Shown: in pieces, positions 16,136-25,565 of the stretch | Numbering within the stretch: the first letter of the stretch is position 1 | Layout: every line of letters starts with the position of its first letter | Made by a program: the position numbers and the translations under genes | Notes under the pieces: generated by a model | Seen by the model: the letters and a program-made list of their open reading frames with translations, nothing else | What the model was told of the DNA's origin: nothing | Database searches by the model: none | Source: Lacrimispora algidixylanolytica | Lineage (GTDB): Bacteria; Bacillota; Clostridia; Lachnospirales; Lachnospiraceae | Length of the DNA stretch: 64,000 nucleotides | Reading direction: 5' to 3' | NCBI RefSeq assembly: GCF_003609635.1 | Contig: NZ_MCIA01000009.1 | Coordinates: forward strand, 1 to 64,000

Positions 16136-16555
16136 ATGAAGGATCCAAACTGCGCATACTGCATGAAGGGTGACCTGGTTGCTAAATTCGGTTATCCCAT
16201 CTGTGAGATGGAAACAGGCTTTTTATATTTATTTAAGGAGCAAAGCAAAAAGGGCAGAGTTATTCTTGCCTATAAAGATCATGTAAGCGAAATGATCGAT
16301 ATCAGCGAAGAAGAAAGAAATGCATTCTTTGGTGAGGTCTCCAAAGTTGCAAAAGCCATTCATACTGTATTTCACCCAGATAAGGTTAATTATGGAGCAT
16401 ACGGAGACACAGGCTGCCATCTTCACATGCATATTGTTCCCAAGTATAACGGGGGAGACGAATGGGGCGGTACCTTTACCATGAACCCGGACAAGGTTTA
16501 TCTTACGGATAAGGAATATGAGGAAATGGCTGCTGCCATTCGGGAAGCATTATAA
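16136..16555 (+). CDS. HIT family protein
   Basis: A 139-residue histidine-triad protein. The triad motif HLHMHIVPK lies near residue 101; an N-terminal CAYC pair may bind zinc. HIT proteins hydrolyse or transfer nucleotidyl groups, usually from adenosine phosphoramidates or dinucleotides. The start is the second ATG (16136), nine bases after AAGG; the ATG at 16130 is only three bases away from it. It differs from the second HIT protein at 32443 in spacing and C-terminus (YNGGDEWGGTF), so they are not recent duplicates. The UPF0340 gene follows on the same strand. Confidence 0.88.
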   Translation: MKDPNCAYCMKGDLVAKFGYPICEMETGFLYLFKEQSKKGRVILAYKDHVSEMIDISEEERNAFFGEVSKVAKAIHTVFHPDKVNYGAYGDTGCHLHMHIVPKYNGGDEWGGTFTMNPDKVYLTDKEYEEMAAAIREAL

Positions 16556-16592
16556 AGAGCAACACATGTTTTTTTAAAGGAAGGGCTAAGTC

Positions 16593-17144
16593 ATGTTAGA
16601 AGAACTCAGATTACAGGCATCAAGCGCTGCCAGGGAGCTTTTGGAGGCCGCACATTTAAAAAAGGGTGACTTGGTTGTCATCGGCTGTTCTTCTAGCGAG
16701 ATCGCCGATCACCAGATAGGCTCTCACTCCAGTGAAGAGATTGGCCAGGAAGTGTATTCTGCCATCTATCAGGTGTTTCACGAGCAGGGAATCTATGTTG
16801 CTGCTCAGTGTTGTGAGCATCTTAACCGGGCTTTAATCCTGGAACAGGAAGCCGCTGAGCGTTACAATTACGAATTAGTTAATGTAATGCCCCAGCTCAA
16901 GGCAGGCGGATCCTTTGCAACGGCAGCGTATAAGACTCTCTCTCACCCTGTAGCGGTGGAGTGGATTAAAGCTCATGCAGGGATTGATATTGGAGATACC
17001 CTCATCGGTATGCACTTACGTGCCGTTGCCGTTCCCATACGAATTGAAACAAAGTATATTGGCTCCGCCCGTGTGGTTGCCGCTCGTACCAGACCAAAAT
17101 ACATTGGCGGAATGCGTGCCTGCTATGATGACACAATTGGATAG
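16593..17144 (+). CDS. UPF0340 / TIGR01440 family protein (YwlG-like)
   Basis: A 183-residue conserved protein of unknown function, recognisable from DLVVIGCSSSEIADHQIGSHSSEEIG near the N-terminus, AAQCCEHLNRALILE in the middle, and the basic C-terminal region ARTRPKYIGGMRACYDD. No membrane segments or known catalytic motif are seen. It is 37 bases after the HIT gene and followed by a strong terminator, so the two may be co-transcribed. Confidence 0.88.
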   Translation: MLEELRLQASSAARELLEAAHLKKGDLVVIGCSSSEIADHQIGSHSSEEIGQEVYSAIYQVFHEQGIYVAAQCCEHLNRALILEQEAAERYNYELVNVMPQLKAGGSFATAAYKTLSHPVAVEWIKAHAGIDIGDTLIGMHLRAVAVPIRIETKYIGSARVVAARTRPKYIGGMRACYDDTIG

Positions 17145-17165
17145 AATATAGGAATATGGGTGTTA

Positions 17166-17210
17166 AAAAAGCTTTAAATGGCGCATGGAATTGCCATTTA
17201 AAGCTTTTTT
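17166..17210. terminator. Bidirectional terminator between UPF0340 and oppA-like genes
   Basis: AAAAAGCTTTAAATGGC pairs with GCCATTTAAAGCTTTTT. The symmetric A and T runs allow termination from both sides of this convergent pair. Confidence 0.9.
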
Positions 17211-17253
17211 CTTCTCTCAATATGCCATTGCTGTAATTATGATATGACTGAAA

Positions 17254-18921
17254 TTATTTAGTCGCGTACATAAAGAACCAGTATCCATATGGAGAATGCC
17301 ATGTTCCTTTTATGTCTTCATTCTGCAGATAATAATCATTTGAATAAATAAGAGGACAAACTGCTGCATCTTCCATGATCATTTTTTCTGCCTGATGAAG
17401 CTTTTCATAATGTTCTTTCTTATCAGCCGTATCACGAGACTGAGCTAAAACAGCATCCACTTCAGGATTGGAATACTTTCCGTCATTGTTACCACTTGTG
17501 GAATGAAGCAATGTTAACATGTTGGAAGGATCATCGTAATCGTATACCCAGCCGCCACGACAGATCTGGAAATCTCCTGCACGACGGGTTGGGGTGAAGG
17601 TGGACCATTCTACAATCTTAATATCCATCTTTACGCCAAGCTCGCTCCAGGCATTCTGCAAATACTCTGCAACTGGCTTATTATATCCTGCATCGTTTGT
17701 CATGTATTCGATAAATGGAAGGCCTTCCCCATTGGGATAACCTGCTTCAGTTAAAAGCTCTTTTGCTTTTTGAACATCTGCCTCATGATCATCGATGTTG
17801 AAGTAATCTCCACCGTTGTTTTTGCGAGTTACTTCTTCAAAAGAAGAATTTTCTTCCACATCTGAAATACCAGGTCCTACAAAATTAGATGCAGGGGTTG
17901 CTGTTTCCATCATCAGTGTGTTTGCAATATAACTACGGTCAATTGCAAGGCTTAATGCACGGCGAACTTTCACATTATCAAAAGGTGCCTTCTGAACGTT
18001 GAAAATTGCATAGGTTGTCGCCATACGTGGTTCTAGGTGGAAATCAGGATTGCCCTTAACACTTGGAATCTCTTCCGTAGGTACATCACGAATCATCTGT
18101 ACTTCACCTGTACGGTATGCACTGTAAGCCGCATTGGAATCTTCCATCAGTACGAATTTTATGGTGTTTACTGTGATTTTATCTGCATTCCAGTAATTTT
18201 CATTCTTTGCAAATGTAATATGAGAGCCTGGAACCCATTCGATCATCTTTAATGGACCATTAGAAATATAGGTTTCAGGAGTTAAAGACCACTGGTCTCC
18301 CTTCGCTTCCACTACATCTTTCTTTACTGGTACCATACTTGCATGGGTAATAATTTTATCAAAATAAACGCATGGAGCGGAAAGCTGTACGACAAAGGTC
18401 TTAGGGTCTGTTGCAGAAACACCAAGTGCATCAAGATTTCCTTTGGCTGCCTCCTCATATCCTTTTACCATAGAAAGCATATCGGCTCCATATGGTGCTG
18501 CAGTCTTAGGATCTGCCAGATGCTTAAAGGAATATACATAATCTTCCGCAGTCAATTCGGAACCATCACTCCATTTTAAGCCATCTCTCAAATGGAAGGT
18601 ATAGGTCATTCCGTCATCACTTATATCAAACTTTTCTGCTTGTCCAGGGATAATGTTGTTGTCCTTATCAACCATCATTAAGGTCTCAAATGCGTGCAGA
18701 ATCATATTCGCACCATCCATGGAAGAGTTTAAAGCTGGATCAATGGTTTCTGGGTCAGGTCCAATCTGTACAGCCAGATCAAGGCCGCCTGATGTGGTGT
18801 TTCCTGCTGCCACTGTGCTCTGGGTATTGTTTTGAGCGCCGGATTTACCGGAACCGCCACATGCTGTTAAAACAACACTAGAAGCAAGGACAGCCGCTAA
18901 AACGAGTGCCGTTTTCTTCAT
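17254..18921 (-). CDS. Oligopeptide ABC transporter substrate-binding lipoprotein (OppA family)
   Basis: A 555-residue extracytoplasmic solute-binding protein, family 5. The signal peptide ends in a lipobox LTAC at about residue 22-25, so the mature protein is lipid-anchored. Visible family segments include IGPDPETIDPALNSS near the start of the mature part, SDDGMTYTFHLRDGLKWSDG, RRALSLAIDRSYI and a C-terminal WHSPYGYWFFMYA. It would bind short peptides for an Opp/Dpp importer, but no permease or ATPase gene is adjacent, so it is an orphan binding protein. The start is the ATG at 18921, preceded by GGAGG; a slightly longer frame lacks such a site. Confidence 0.92.
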   Translation of the reverse strand: MKKTALVLAAVLASSVVLTACGGSGKSGAQNNTQSTVAAGNTTSGGLDLAVQIGPDPETIDPALNSSMDGANMILHAFETLMMVDKDNNIIPGQAEKFDISDDGMTYTFHLRDGLKWSDGSELTAEDYVYSFKHLADPKTAAPYGADMLSMVKGYEEAAKGNLDALGVSATDPKTFVVQLSAPCVYFDKIITHASMVPVKKDVVEAKGDQWSLTPETYISNGPLKMIEWVPGSHITFAKNENYWNADKITVNTIKFVLMEDSNAAYSAYRTGEVQMIRDVPTEEIPSVKGNPDFHLEPRMATTYAIFNVQKAPFDNVKVRRALSLAIDRSYIANTLMMETATPASNFVGPGISDVEENSSFEEVTRKNNGGDYFNIDDHEADVQKAKELLTEAGYPNGEGLPFIEYMTNDAGYNKPVAEYLQNAWSELGVKMDIKIVEWSTFTPTRRAGDFQICRGGWVYDYDDPSNMLTLLHSTSGNNDGKYSNPEVDAVLAQSRDTADKKEHYEKLHQAEKMIMEDAAVCPLIYSNDYYLQNEDIKGTWHSPYGYWFFMYATK

Positions 18922-18978
18922 ATTTCTTTCCTCCAAATTTTCTTCTTACGTCCGTCGAACGCAGACAACGCAAATATT

Positions 18979-19007
18979 AGCATATCACAGAAAATGACAT
19001 CTTGCAA
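18979..19007 (-). promoter_or_regulatory. Promoter of the oppA-like gene
   Basis: Minus-strand TTGCAA (19002-19007), 17-base spacer and TATGCT (18979-18984), leaving a leader of about 50 bases. Confidence 0.55.
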
Positions 19008-19067
19008 TGTAGGAATTTTGCCCAAACCCCTTTGTTTGGTAGCGTATTAGAGTGATAACGTATCAAA

Positions 19068-19102
19068 GGGCCAGACAATTTCAACAAGGAACTGTCTGGC
19101 CC
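19068..19102 (-). terminator. Candidate terminator of the oleate hydratase gene
   Basis: A perfect ten-base stem GGGCCAGACA / TGTCTGGCCC lies 22 bases after the stop codon. The run that follows on the minus strand is only TTT, so termination may be inefficient or factor-assisted. Confidence 0.5.
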
Positions 19103-19124
19103 AAGAGGACACATTGACTTATAA

Positions 19125-20858
19125 TTAACGATATGAGGTTTTTAATGCTTTTACAAGGACCTTAGGATCCATGGCATATGGGGTAACCGGGCATATCTTT
19201 TTCTTCACTCCCATCAGGGTATATACTGCTATCCTGGCGGCTCGAACGGAGTATTCTTCGGTAAATACCATGTCGTCTGGTATTTCCACAAATTGACTGA
19301 CCATGGCAAAGTTAGTGGAACCTTTTGGTACCACATTGGGCCGGTCGGCCATCTTCCTTGGCTGGAACTGAGCGTCGATATAAGGCATCATGCATGGTAT
19401 GACGTCCACCACATCATGAAGGAGCTCGTCTTTTTTATCCTCCATATGAAGGTGATGAAGAAGTTCAGTAAAAATCTCTTCCCCAGTGCAGTCCTTCATA
19501 GGCTTTTTCACATAGTCGCCTTCCTCACTGGTATATAGACCATATCCCCAGAAAATAGTCTGATCCATGGGCTGATTGATAAAATGAGGCTGAGCAGCTA
19601 CCACAATGCTTAAGAGCCAGTTAGAATCCTTAAAGGTCATTAGCGCACCGCTTCCTGGAACATTGCCAGAGTATCGTTCAATCATTTTAAGAAGCTTATT
19701 CCCCTTACTTGTTACCGTAAAGCTTTCCCAGTTCGTTTCATGAACATCTCCAAAGAATGGATACGGATTTCCAAGTCCCGGTTTCTTTACCGCAATCTTG
19801 CTCCACAGTTCCCCGGAGATTGGCCTTAATTGCGGGGCAGGCGCAGGCGTGTTTAAATCTCCCAAGGTTGCACTGTCAGTCATACAGGCATTAGTCATAA
19901 TACAGATATCCTGATCTGTCAGCTCCACTTTTCTTTCCACTCCATAATCCTTTAAGTGAAGAGCTTCTACCGTAATTCCATCACCTTGTGAGAAATCAAT
20001 ATCTTTGACAATACAATTCTCCGAAAATACAACGCCTTGCTTTCTTAAATATAGTTCCAAGGGACGAATCACACTGTCATATTGATTGTATTGGGTTCTC
20101 GTCACACCTTCCAAAGTGTCAATTCTTGAAAATTCCAAAATCATCCGACGCATATAGCGACGAAATTCAAACAGACTGCTCCATTTTTGGAACGCAAAGG
20201 TTGTCTGCCACATATACCAAAAATTCGTAGTAAAGAAATGAGGCATATCAGCAAACCATTCCTCTATGGTCAAATCATCAAGTTTATGTTCCGGTGTATT
20301 CATGAGCCGAAACAATGCCATACGCTCCTTTTGAGTAAATCCCATGGATGAAACATTCAAAATCTTACCATCTTTATCGATGAGCCTGGCCTTTGCAAAG
20401 GTAGGGTGAGCATGATCAAAACTTAAGATTTCTTCAGTCACGCTGCGGCCTGAGTGTTCCTGGGATGGGATGGTGCGAAACAGCTCCCAAAAGTTTTCAT
20501 AGGTCTCTTCATTCAGCATTCGGCCTCCCCGGCAGACAAAACCTTTCTCTGGAGTTCCGATTCCGTCATTGCTTCCTCCAAGTATGTGCATGCCTTCAAA
20601 GATGGTGATCTGTTCTCCTGGCATATTACAGTCTCTGATGAGATAGGCTGCACCTGCCAGATTCCCAAGACCTCCCCCTATAAAATATGCTTTTTGATTC
20701 TCCCTTTGATTACACTCCTTAGGCTGTCCTTTTGAAAACAACTCTTTTTGATCCTTACGGCTCTTATAATAGTCGTAAGTTTTTTTGGCGGCGATCCCTG
20801 CGGCGGCGGTCGCAGCGCCCCATGCGAGTATTTTACCGAGATTCTTTTTTTCACTCAT
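19125..20858 (-). CDS. ohyA: Oleate hydratase (myosin-cross-reactive antigen family)
   Basis: A 577-residue FAD enzyme that adds water to the double bond of oleate and related unsaturated fatty acids, giving 10-hydroxystearate; it is thought to detoxify fatty acids. The FAD-binding motif is FIGGGLGNLAGAAYL near residue 59, and the family segments CRGGRMLNEETYENFWELF and TTNFWYMWQTTFAFQKWSS are present. The N-terminus carries an extra 45-50 residues with a hydrophobic helix (ILAWGAATAAAGIAA) followed by a basic stretch, which suggests membrane association. It is a single gene with GGAGTGATGGC before the ATG. The family assignment is strong; substrate preference is not determined. Confidence 0.9.
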   Translation of the reverse strand: MSEKKNLGKILAWGAATAAAGIAAKKTYDYYKSRKDQKELFSKGQPKECNQRENQKAYFIGGGLGNLAGAAYLIRDCNMPGEQITIFEGMHILGGSNDGIGTPEKGFVCRGGRMLNEETYENFWELFRTIPSQEHSGRSVTEEILSFDHAHPTFAKARLIDKDGKILNVSSMGFTQKERMALFRLMNTPEHKLDDLTIEEWFADMPHFFTTNFWYMWQTTFAFQKWSSLFEFRRYMRRMILEFSRIDTLEGVTRTQYNQYDSVIRPLELYLRKQGVVFSENCIVKDIDFSQGDGITVEALHLKDYGVERKVELTDQDICIMTNACMTDSATLGDLNTPAPAPQLRPISGELWSKIAVKKPGLGNPYPFFGDVHETNWESFTVTSKGNKLLKMIERYSGNVPGSGALMTFKDSNWLLSIVVAAQPHFINQPMDQTIFWGYGLYTSEEGDYVKKPMKDCTGEEIFTELLHHLHMEDKKDELLHDVVDVIPCMMPYIDAQFQPRKMADRPNVVPKGSTNFAMVSQFVEIPDDMVFTEEYSVRAARIAVYTLMGVKKKICPVTPYAMDPKVLVKALKTSYR

Positions 20859-20952
20859 AAGCCATCACTCCATTCTCTAAAATAATTTATCTAATGAGAT
20901 TATATTATCATACTTCATTTCATCCGTCACCATACATACTTTTACACCGTAC

Positions 20953-20981
20953 AAAAAAACGGCACCATGAATATGGCGCCG
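20953..20981 (-). terminator. Terminator of the metG-traX-tatD-ksgA operon
   Basis: On the minus strand CGGCGCCAT pairs with ATGGTGCCG, one G-U pair, and is followed by seven T. It lies just after the ksgA stop. Confidence 0.85.
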
Positions 20982-21002
20982 AATATAAGGTTTACTAACC
21001 TT

Positions 21003-21875
21003 TTAATTGTTTATTAACTGGGTGAAAAAATTGCTTAAGCCTGCGAATTCTTTCAGGGTTAAGGTTTCTCCACGGACGGAAGGGTTAAGGCCCATGTGTT
21101 CAATCGCTTCAATGATCTGCTCTTTTGTAAAGGAGATCTCTGAAGAATTGTTTAACCCATTTTGCAGGGTTTTTCTTCTCTGATTAAAGGAGGCCCTGAT
21201 CAGGCGAAACATAAGCTTGGGATCTACAACGTCTACTGGAGGAGTCTTGTATCTTGTCAGCCGAATGACGGCAGAACCCACTCCCGGGCGAGGGATAAAG
21301 CAGTTAGGTGGTACATTGGCCACAATATAAGGCTCTGCATAATACTGTACAGCCAGGGAAAGGGCACCATAATCCTTGGATCCTGGTCCTACCTGCATCC
21401 GATCTGCCACTTCCTTTTGTACCATTACAGTTATATTGTCAATGGGAACTCCTCCCTCGAACAGTCCCATAATAATCGGGGTGGTGATGTAGTAAGGAAG
21501 ATTTGCTACTACCTTAATAGGACGTCCTTGGTTGTAATCTTGAGTAATTTGATTGATGTCAACTTTAAGGATGTCTTGGTTAATTATGGTTACATTATCA
21601 TAATCGGCTAGCGTCTCATTTAAAATCGGGATCAGCTTTGTATCGATCTCTACCGCAATTACATGACCTGCTTCTTCTGCTAGATATTGTGTCATGGTTC
21701 CGATTCCCGGTCCAATCTCCAGAACACAATCTTCTTTTGTCATTCCCGCTGAATTTATAATCTTCTCCAGCACATGGGTATCAATTAAGAAATTCTGACC
21801 GAATTTCTTCTGGATTGTAAAGTCGTGTTTTTTTATGATTTCAATGGTTTTTTGGGGTTGTCCCAGTGTTGCCAT
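21003..21875 (-). CDS. rsmA: 16S rRNA dimethyladenosine transferase KsgA
   Basis: A 290-residue SAM-dependent methyltransferase that dimethylates two adjacent adenines in the 3' hairpin of 16S rRNA. The family N-terminus KKFGQNFLID, SAM motif LEIGPGIGTMT and catalytic NLPYYITTPI are all present. It ends the metG-tatD-ksgA arrangement conserved in Firmicutes (no rnmV between tatD and ksgA here). It starts with ATG after ACGGAGGACAAAC, 24 bases from the tatD stop. Confidence 0.97.
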   Translation of the reverse strand: MATLGQPQKTIEIIKKHDFTIQKKFGQNFLIDTHVLEKIINSAGMTKEDCVLEIGPGIGTMTQYLAEEAGHVIAVEIDTKLIPILNETLADYDNVTIINQDILKVDINQITQDYNQGRPIKVVANLPYYITTPIIMGLFEGGVPIDNITVMVQKEVADRMQVGPGSKDYGALSLAVQYYAEPYIVANVPPNCFIPRPGVGSAVIRLTRYKTPPVDVVDPKLMFRLIRASFNQRRKTLQNGLNNSSEISFTKEQIIEAIEHMGLNPSVRGETLTLKEFAGLSNFFTQLINN

Positions 21876-21899
21876 GTTTGTCCTCCGTTTTCTATACTA

Positions 21900-22667
21900 T
21901 TACTTGATTCGGTACATGTTTTTTGCATTTTCGTTGGTAATTCTTATAACCTCTTCTTCAGAAATGTTTTTAATTGAACTGATTTCTGATACTACATAGG
22001 AGAGGTTTAAGGAGGAATTTCGTTTTCCTCTGTTTGGTACTGGTGCAAGATAAGGGCAGTCTGTTTCTAAAACCAACTGTTCTATTGGCATGTACTCAAC
22101 TACTTCTTTCAGTTTTTTGGCATTTTTAAAGGTTAAAACACCTCCAATGCCCAGATAGAAGCCCATGTTTAAGTATTCCCTTGCCATCTCTTTTCCATAG
22201 GAAAAACAGTGAATGACCCCACCTAGCTCCTGGGACTTTTCTGCCTTCATGATATCTAGGGTATCCTTCGCCGCATCTCGGCTGTGGATAATAATTGGAA
22301 GATTCACCTCCCTTGCCAGTGTGAGCTGACGGATAAACCATTTCTTTTGTGTCTCACGGTCAGGCTCGTCCCAGTAATAGTCAAGTCCAATTTCTCCAAT
22401 GGCTACGACCTTTGGATGAGAGGACTGTTCCTTTAGCCAAGTAATTCCCTCTTCATCAAGTTCTGCCGTCTCGTTTGGATGCACGCCAATGGCACCGTAT
22501 ACATTGGGATATTGGTCTATCATTTTCATGGTGTTTTGAGAGGTCTTGATGCTGGCACCTACATTGGTCACCGCCTCTATGCCATGGTGAAAAAGACTTT
22601 TTAATAATTCTTCTCTATCTTCTTCAAATGCCTCATCGTCATAATGGGCGTGTGTATCAAAAATCAT
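21900..22667 (-). CDS. tatD: TatD family metal-dependent DNase
   Basis: A 255-residue TIM-barrel hydrolase. Metal ligands are visible as FDTHAHYDD (HxH), GEIGLDYYW (Glu), IIHSRDA (His), GVIHCFSYG (His) and LETDCPYLAP (Asp). TatD proteins are 3'-5' exonucleases involved in repair of DNA or DNA degradation. The start at 22667 is preferred because AAAGGAG lies five bases upstream; the ATG at 22670 is too close and the frame opening at 22709 has no ribosome site. It lies between traX and ksgA in the T-box-led operon. Confidence 0.93.
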   Translation of the reverse strand: MIFDTHAHYDDEAFEEDREELLKSLFHHGIEAVTNVGASIKTSQNTMKMIDQYPNVYGAIGVHPNETAELDEEGITWLKEQSSHPKVVAIGEIGLDYYWDEPDRETQKKWFIRQLTLAREVNLPIIIHSRDAAKDTLDIMKAEKSQELGGVIHCFSYGKEMAREYLNMGFYLGIGGVLTFKNAKKLKEVVEYMPIEQLVLETDCPYLAPVPNRGKRNSSLNLSYVVSEISSIKNISEEEVIRITNENAKNMYRIK

Positions 22668-22712
22668 CATATCTCCTTTAAAAGGATTCCCTAAGTCATA
22701 GAAATCCATTTA

Positions 22713-23468
22713 TCATTTTAAAATTAAAAGGGAAAGAATATAGAGCAAGAGTAGGTGAACGGGATAAAACCAGTAAAATAATTTACTTAAGCAATTCTTT
22801 CCTCTTTCTCCGTTATAATTACGAATTGCGAACAGGGACAATGCCCCGGCTCCTAAACAGTAGGCACTCTCTAATGCTGCTAAAAAGCCAGCTAAAAGAC
22901 TTTGTATCTTGTGGTTATCCCGGTAAATATAAAAAATCAAGATTAGAGCAATACCAATAATATTATAATCACATCTCAAAAATACAGCCGCTCCACAACC
23001 TGCTATAATGGCCAGGGCTTGCTTTAAGGGATCCCCATAAGCCTTTTTATAAGCAGAAAGGACCCAAAGTCCCAAAAGCAGGGTGAATAATACGTTCTGA
23101 TATTCCGGGTGAAACCATTCTCCAGAAAGAGCCAGGTCAAAGGGAACTTCAGAAACCAACGCAAATATTAAAAGCCTCATGCTGTAGTGTTTTAGATTTC
23201 TAGTATGAACAAAGCCTTGCACCAAAAGGAAACAAAAGATGGGAAAGGAAAGTCTTCCTACTGTTCGAAGGGCAAAGTCAATGTACCCCCAAAACCGCAC
23301 TTGAGTGATTCCCAATATGGTCGTGGTAAGGTCTATGTTCGGGTTCCTTAATATGCCATTTTCAATGACAACTGCACCAATGTGGTCAATGAACATAGTG
23401 ACAATGGCAATAAGCTTTAGGGTATATCCGGTGAATCCTTTTCTTTCGGGGCTTGTTGTCTCCTGCAT
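22713..23468 (-). CDS. TraX family membrane protein
   Basis: A 251-residue polytopic membrane protein with about seven to nine hydrophobic segments. The N-terminal GYTLKLIAIVTMFIDHIGAV and the central GRLSFPIFCFLLVQGFVHTRN are characteristic of TraX-like proteins, named after the F-pilin acetylation protein; chromosomal members have no established role. It sits between metG and tatD on the same strand, probably as an inserted passenger in the metG-tatD-ksgA operon. No pilin substrate is nearby; the Tad locus is 10 kb away. Confidence 0.8.
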   Translation of the reverse strand: MQETTSPERKGFTGYTLKLIAIVTMFIDHIGAVVIENGILRNPNIDLTTTILGITQVRFWGYIDFALRTVGRLSFPIFCFLLVQGFVHTRNLKHYSMRLLIFALVSEVPFDLALSGEWFHPEYQNVLFTLLLGLWVLSAYKKAYGDPLKQALAIIAGCGAAVFLRCDYNIIGIALILIFYIYRDNHKIQSLLAGFLAALESAYCLGAGALSLFAIRNYNGERGKNCLSKLFYWFYPVHLLLLYILSLLILK

Positions 23469-23490
23469 GGAATTCTCCTTTTTATTACAA

Positions 23491-23517
23491 CAGACCGGAT
23501 TTAATAAACCCGGCCTG
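23491..23517 (-). other. Intergenic hairpin between metG and traX
   Basis: CAGACCGGATTTA pairs with TAAACCCGGCCTG with one mismatch. On the minus strand it is followed by TTGTAATAAAAAGGAG, that is, no proper T run but the traX ribosome site. It may be a weak terminator, a processing site or a 3' stabiliser of metG mRNA. Confidence 0.4.
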
Positions 23518-23558
23518 CCTTACTTGTTTCTCTCATAGCGTCTGATATTCCCTTACTA

Positions 23559-25535
23559 TTAGCAGATTTCTGCTCCTGCCGGCATAGATTTCTCCGGTAC
23601 CATAAGGGATAAATTACCTTCTGCATCTTCCGCACACAAAAGCATGCCTTCTGATACAACACCAGCCAATTTAGCCGGTTTTAAGTTTACCACAACCATT
23701 ACCTTTTTGCCAACCATTTCTTCTGGAGAATAGTGAGCCTTAATCCCGCTTACAATCTGTTTTACCTGACTTCCTATTCGCACCTGGGAACAAAGAAGCT
23801 TCTTGGACTTTGCCACGGCTTCGCAGGCAATGATCTCTCCTACCTGAAATTGAAGCTTCGCAAAATCATCGTATTCGATCTCAGCTTTTGGTTCAATGTC
23901 AATCACATCTAAGGCTTCTTCCTTCTCTGCCTCAGCCGCATCTACGGATGGAGCAAACATAACTTCCACCTTCTCTAGCACTTCTTTTATGTCCATACGG
24001 GCAAATAAGATCTCTGGCTGACCTGTAACTTTATTGCCGGACGGATAGAGACCAAATTCGTTCATCTGGGACAGCTCTCTCTTTTCGGTACAAAGCTGGG
24101 TTAAAATCTTTTTGGAGGTTTCTGGCATAAAGGAATCAAGAAGAGATGCTCCGATGGTAATGGCTTCTGTTAAATGATAAAGAACGGTTTCCAAACGAGC
24201 CTTCTTTGATTCATCCTTTGCAAGGGTCCAAGGTGCTGTTTCATCAATATACTTATTGCTTCTTCTGAAAATATTAAAGATAGATGTCATGGCATCTGCC
24301 ACGCGAAGTTTCTCCATCTTCTCCTGAACTTTCTTAACCTCTTCTAGTACCACTGCCTTTAAATCTTCATCAAAAGCATCGGTATCGTTTCCATTATTTA
24401 CCACGCCTTCAAAGTACTTATTGGACATGGAAATCGTACGATTTACAAGGTTGCCAAGAATGTTAGCAAGATCAGAATTCATGCGCTCTACCATAAGCTC
24501 CCATGAAATAACTCCGTCATTTTCAAATGGCATTTCATGAAGCACAAAGTAACGGACTGCATCTACCCCAAAGAAATCCACTAAGGTATCTGCATAAAGT
24601 ACATTGCCCTTTGACTTACTCATCTTTCCATCGCCCTGAAGCAGCCATGGATGACCAAATACCTGCTTAGGAAGAGGTACTTCTAATGCCATCAAAAAGA
24701 TTGGCCAGTAAATGGTATGGAACCGGATGATGTCCTTACCAATAAGGTGTAAGTCTGCAGGCCAAAGCTTCTGATACTGCTCACTGCTATTTCCATCACA
24801 GTCATAGCCAATTCCAGTAATATAGTTTGTCAAAGCATCAAGCCAAACATAGGTTACATGTTTTGGATCAAAGCTAACCGGAATTCCCCAGGTAAAGGTG
24901 GTTCTGGATACGCAAAGGTCCTGAAGACCAGGAAGAAGGAAGTTGTTCATCATCTCATTCTTTCTAGAAACTGGCTGGATGAATTCTGGATTCTCATTGA
25001 TATGAGCAATGAGACGGTCTGCATATTTGCTCATACGGAAGAAGTAAGCCTCTTCTTTGGCTGGCTGTACTTCACCGCCGCAGTCCGGACATTTGCCATC
25101 GACTAGCTGGGACTCCGTAAAAAAGGATTCGCAAGGAGTACAGTAAAGGCCTTCATAATGTCCTTTATAAATATCGCCTTGGTCATACAGCTTTTTAAAT
25201 ATCTTCTGGACTTGTTTCTCATGATACTCATCTGTGGTTCTCATAAACTTATCATAGGATGTATTCATTAAATCCCAGATTCCTTTGATTCCATCGGCAG
25301 CACTGTCTACAAATTCCTTTGGAGAAACTCCTGCTGCTTTTGCCTTTTCTTCAATCTTCTGGCCGTGTTCATCGGTTCCTGTCTGGAAAAATACATCATA
25401 GCCTTCCGCTCTTTTATAACGAGCAATGGCATCTGCCAATACCGCTTCATAGGTATTACCAATATGTGGCTTTCCTGATGCATAGGCAATGGCGGTTGTA
25501 ATATAATAAGGTTTTTTGTTAGAATCTTTGCACAT
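23559..25535 (-). CDS. metG: Methionyl-tRNA synthetase
   Basis: A 658-residue class I synthetase. The signature HIGN (HIGH equivalent) is near residue 24 and KMSKSKG near residue 300. A zinc knuckle CTPCESFF ... CPDCGG is in the connective domain. The C-terminal 110 residues (DDFAKLQFQVGEI onwards) are the OB-fold tRNA-binding domain that allows dimerisation, as in B. subtilis. The true start is the ATG at 25535 after CAGGAGG; an open extension upstream lies in the T-box terminator and is not real. Expression is under the T-box leader at 25566-25904. It heads an operon with traX, tatD and ksgA. Confidence 0.97.
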   Translation of the reverse strand: MCKDSNKKPYYITTAIAYASGKPHIGNTYEAVLADAIARYKRAEGYDVFFQTGTDEHGQKIEEKAKAAGVSPKEFVDSAADGIKGIWDLMNTSYDKFMRTTDEYHEKQVQKIFKKLYDQGDIYKGHYEGLYCTPCESFFTESQLVDGKCPDCGGEVQPAKEEAYFFRMSKYADRLIAHINENPEFIQPVSRKNEMMNNFLLPGLQDLCVSRTTFTWGIPVSFDPKHVTYVWLDALTNYITGIGYDCDGNSSEQYQKLWPADLHLIGKDIIRFHTIYWPIFLMALEVPLPKQVFGHPWLLQGDGKMSKSKGNVLYADTLVDFFGVDAVRYFVLHEMPFENDGVISWELMVERMNSDLANILGNLVNRTISMSNKYFEGVVNNGNDTDAFDEDLKAVVLEEVKKVQEKMEKLRVADAMTSIFNIFRRSNKYIDETAPWTLAKDESKKARLETVLYHLTEAITIGASLLDSFMPETSKKILTQLCTEKRELSQMNEFGLYPSGNKVTGQPEILFARMDIKEVLEKVEVMFAPSVDAAEAEKEEALDVIDIEPKAEIEYDDFAKLQFQVGEIIACEAVAKSKKLLCSQVRIGSQVKQIVSGIKAHYSPEEMVGKKVMVVVNLKPAKLAGVVSEGMLLCAEDAEGNLSLMVPEKSMPAGAEIC

Positions 25536-25565
25536 GTTATTTCCTCCTGGTTCTATTTTCCAAAG

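Noticed and set aside
16136-16555. HIT protein as a recent duplicate of the one at 32443-32859
   Set aside because: The two differ in N-terminus, motif surroundings and C-terminus, so they are separate subfamilies.
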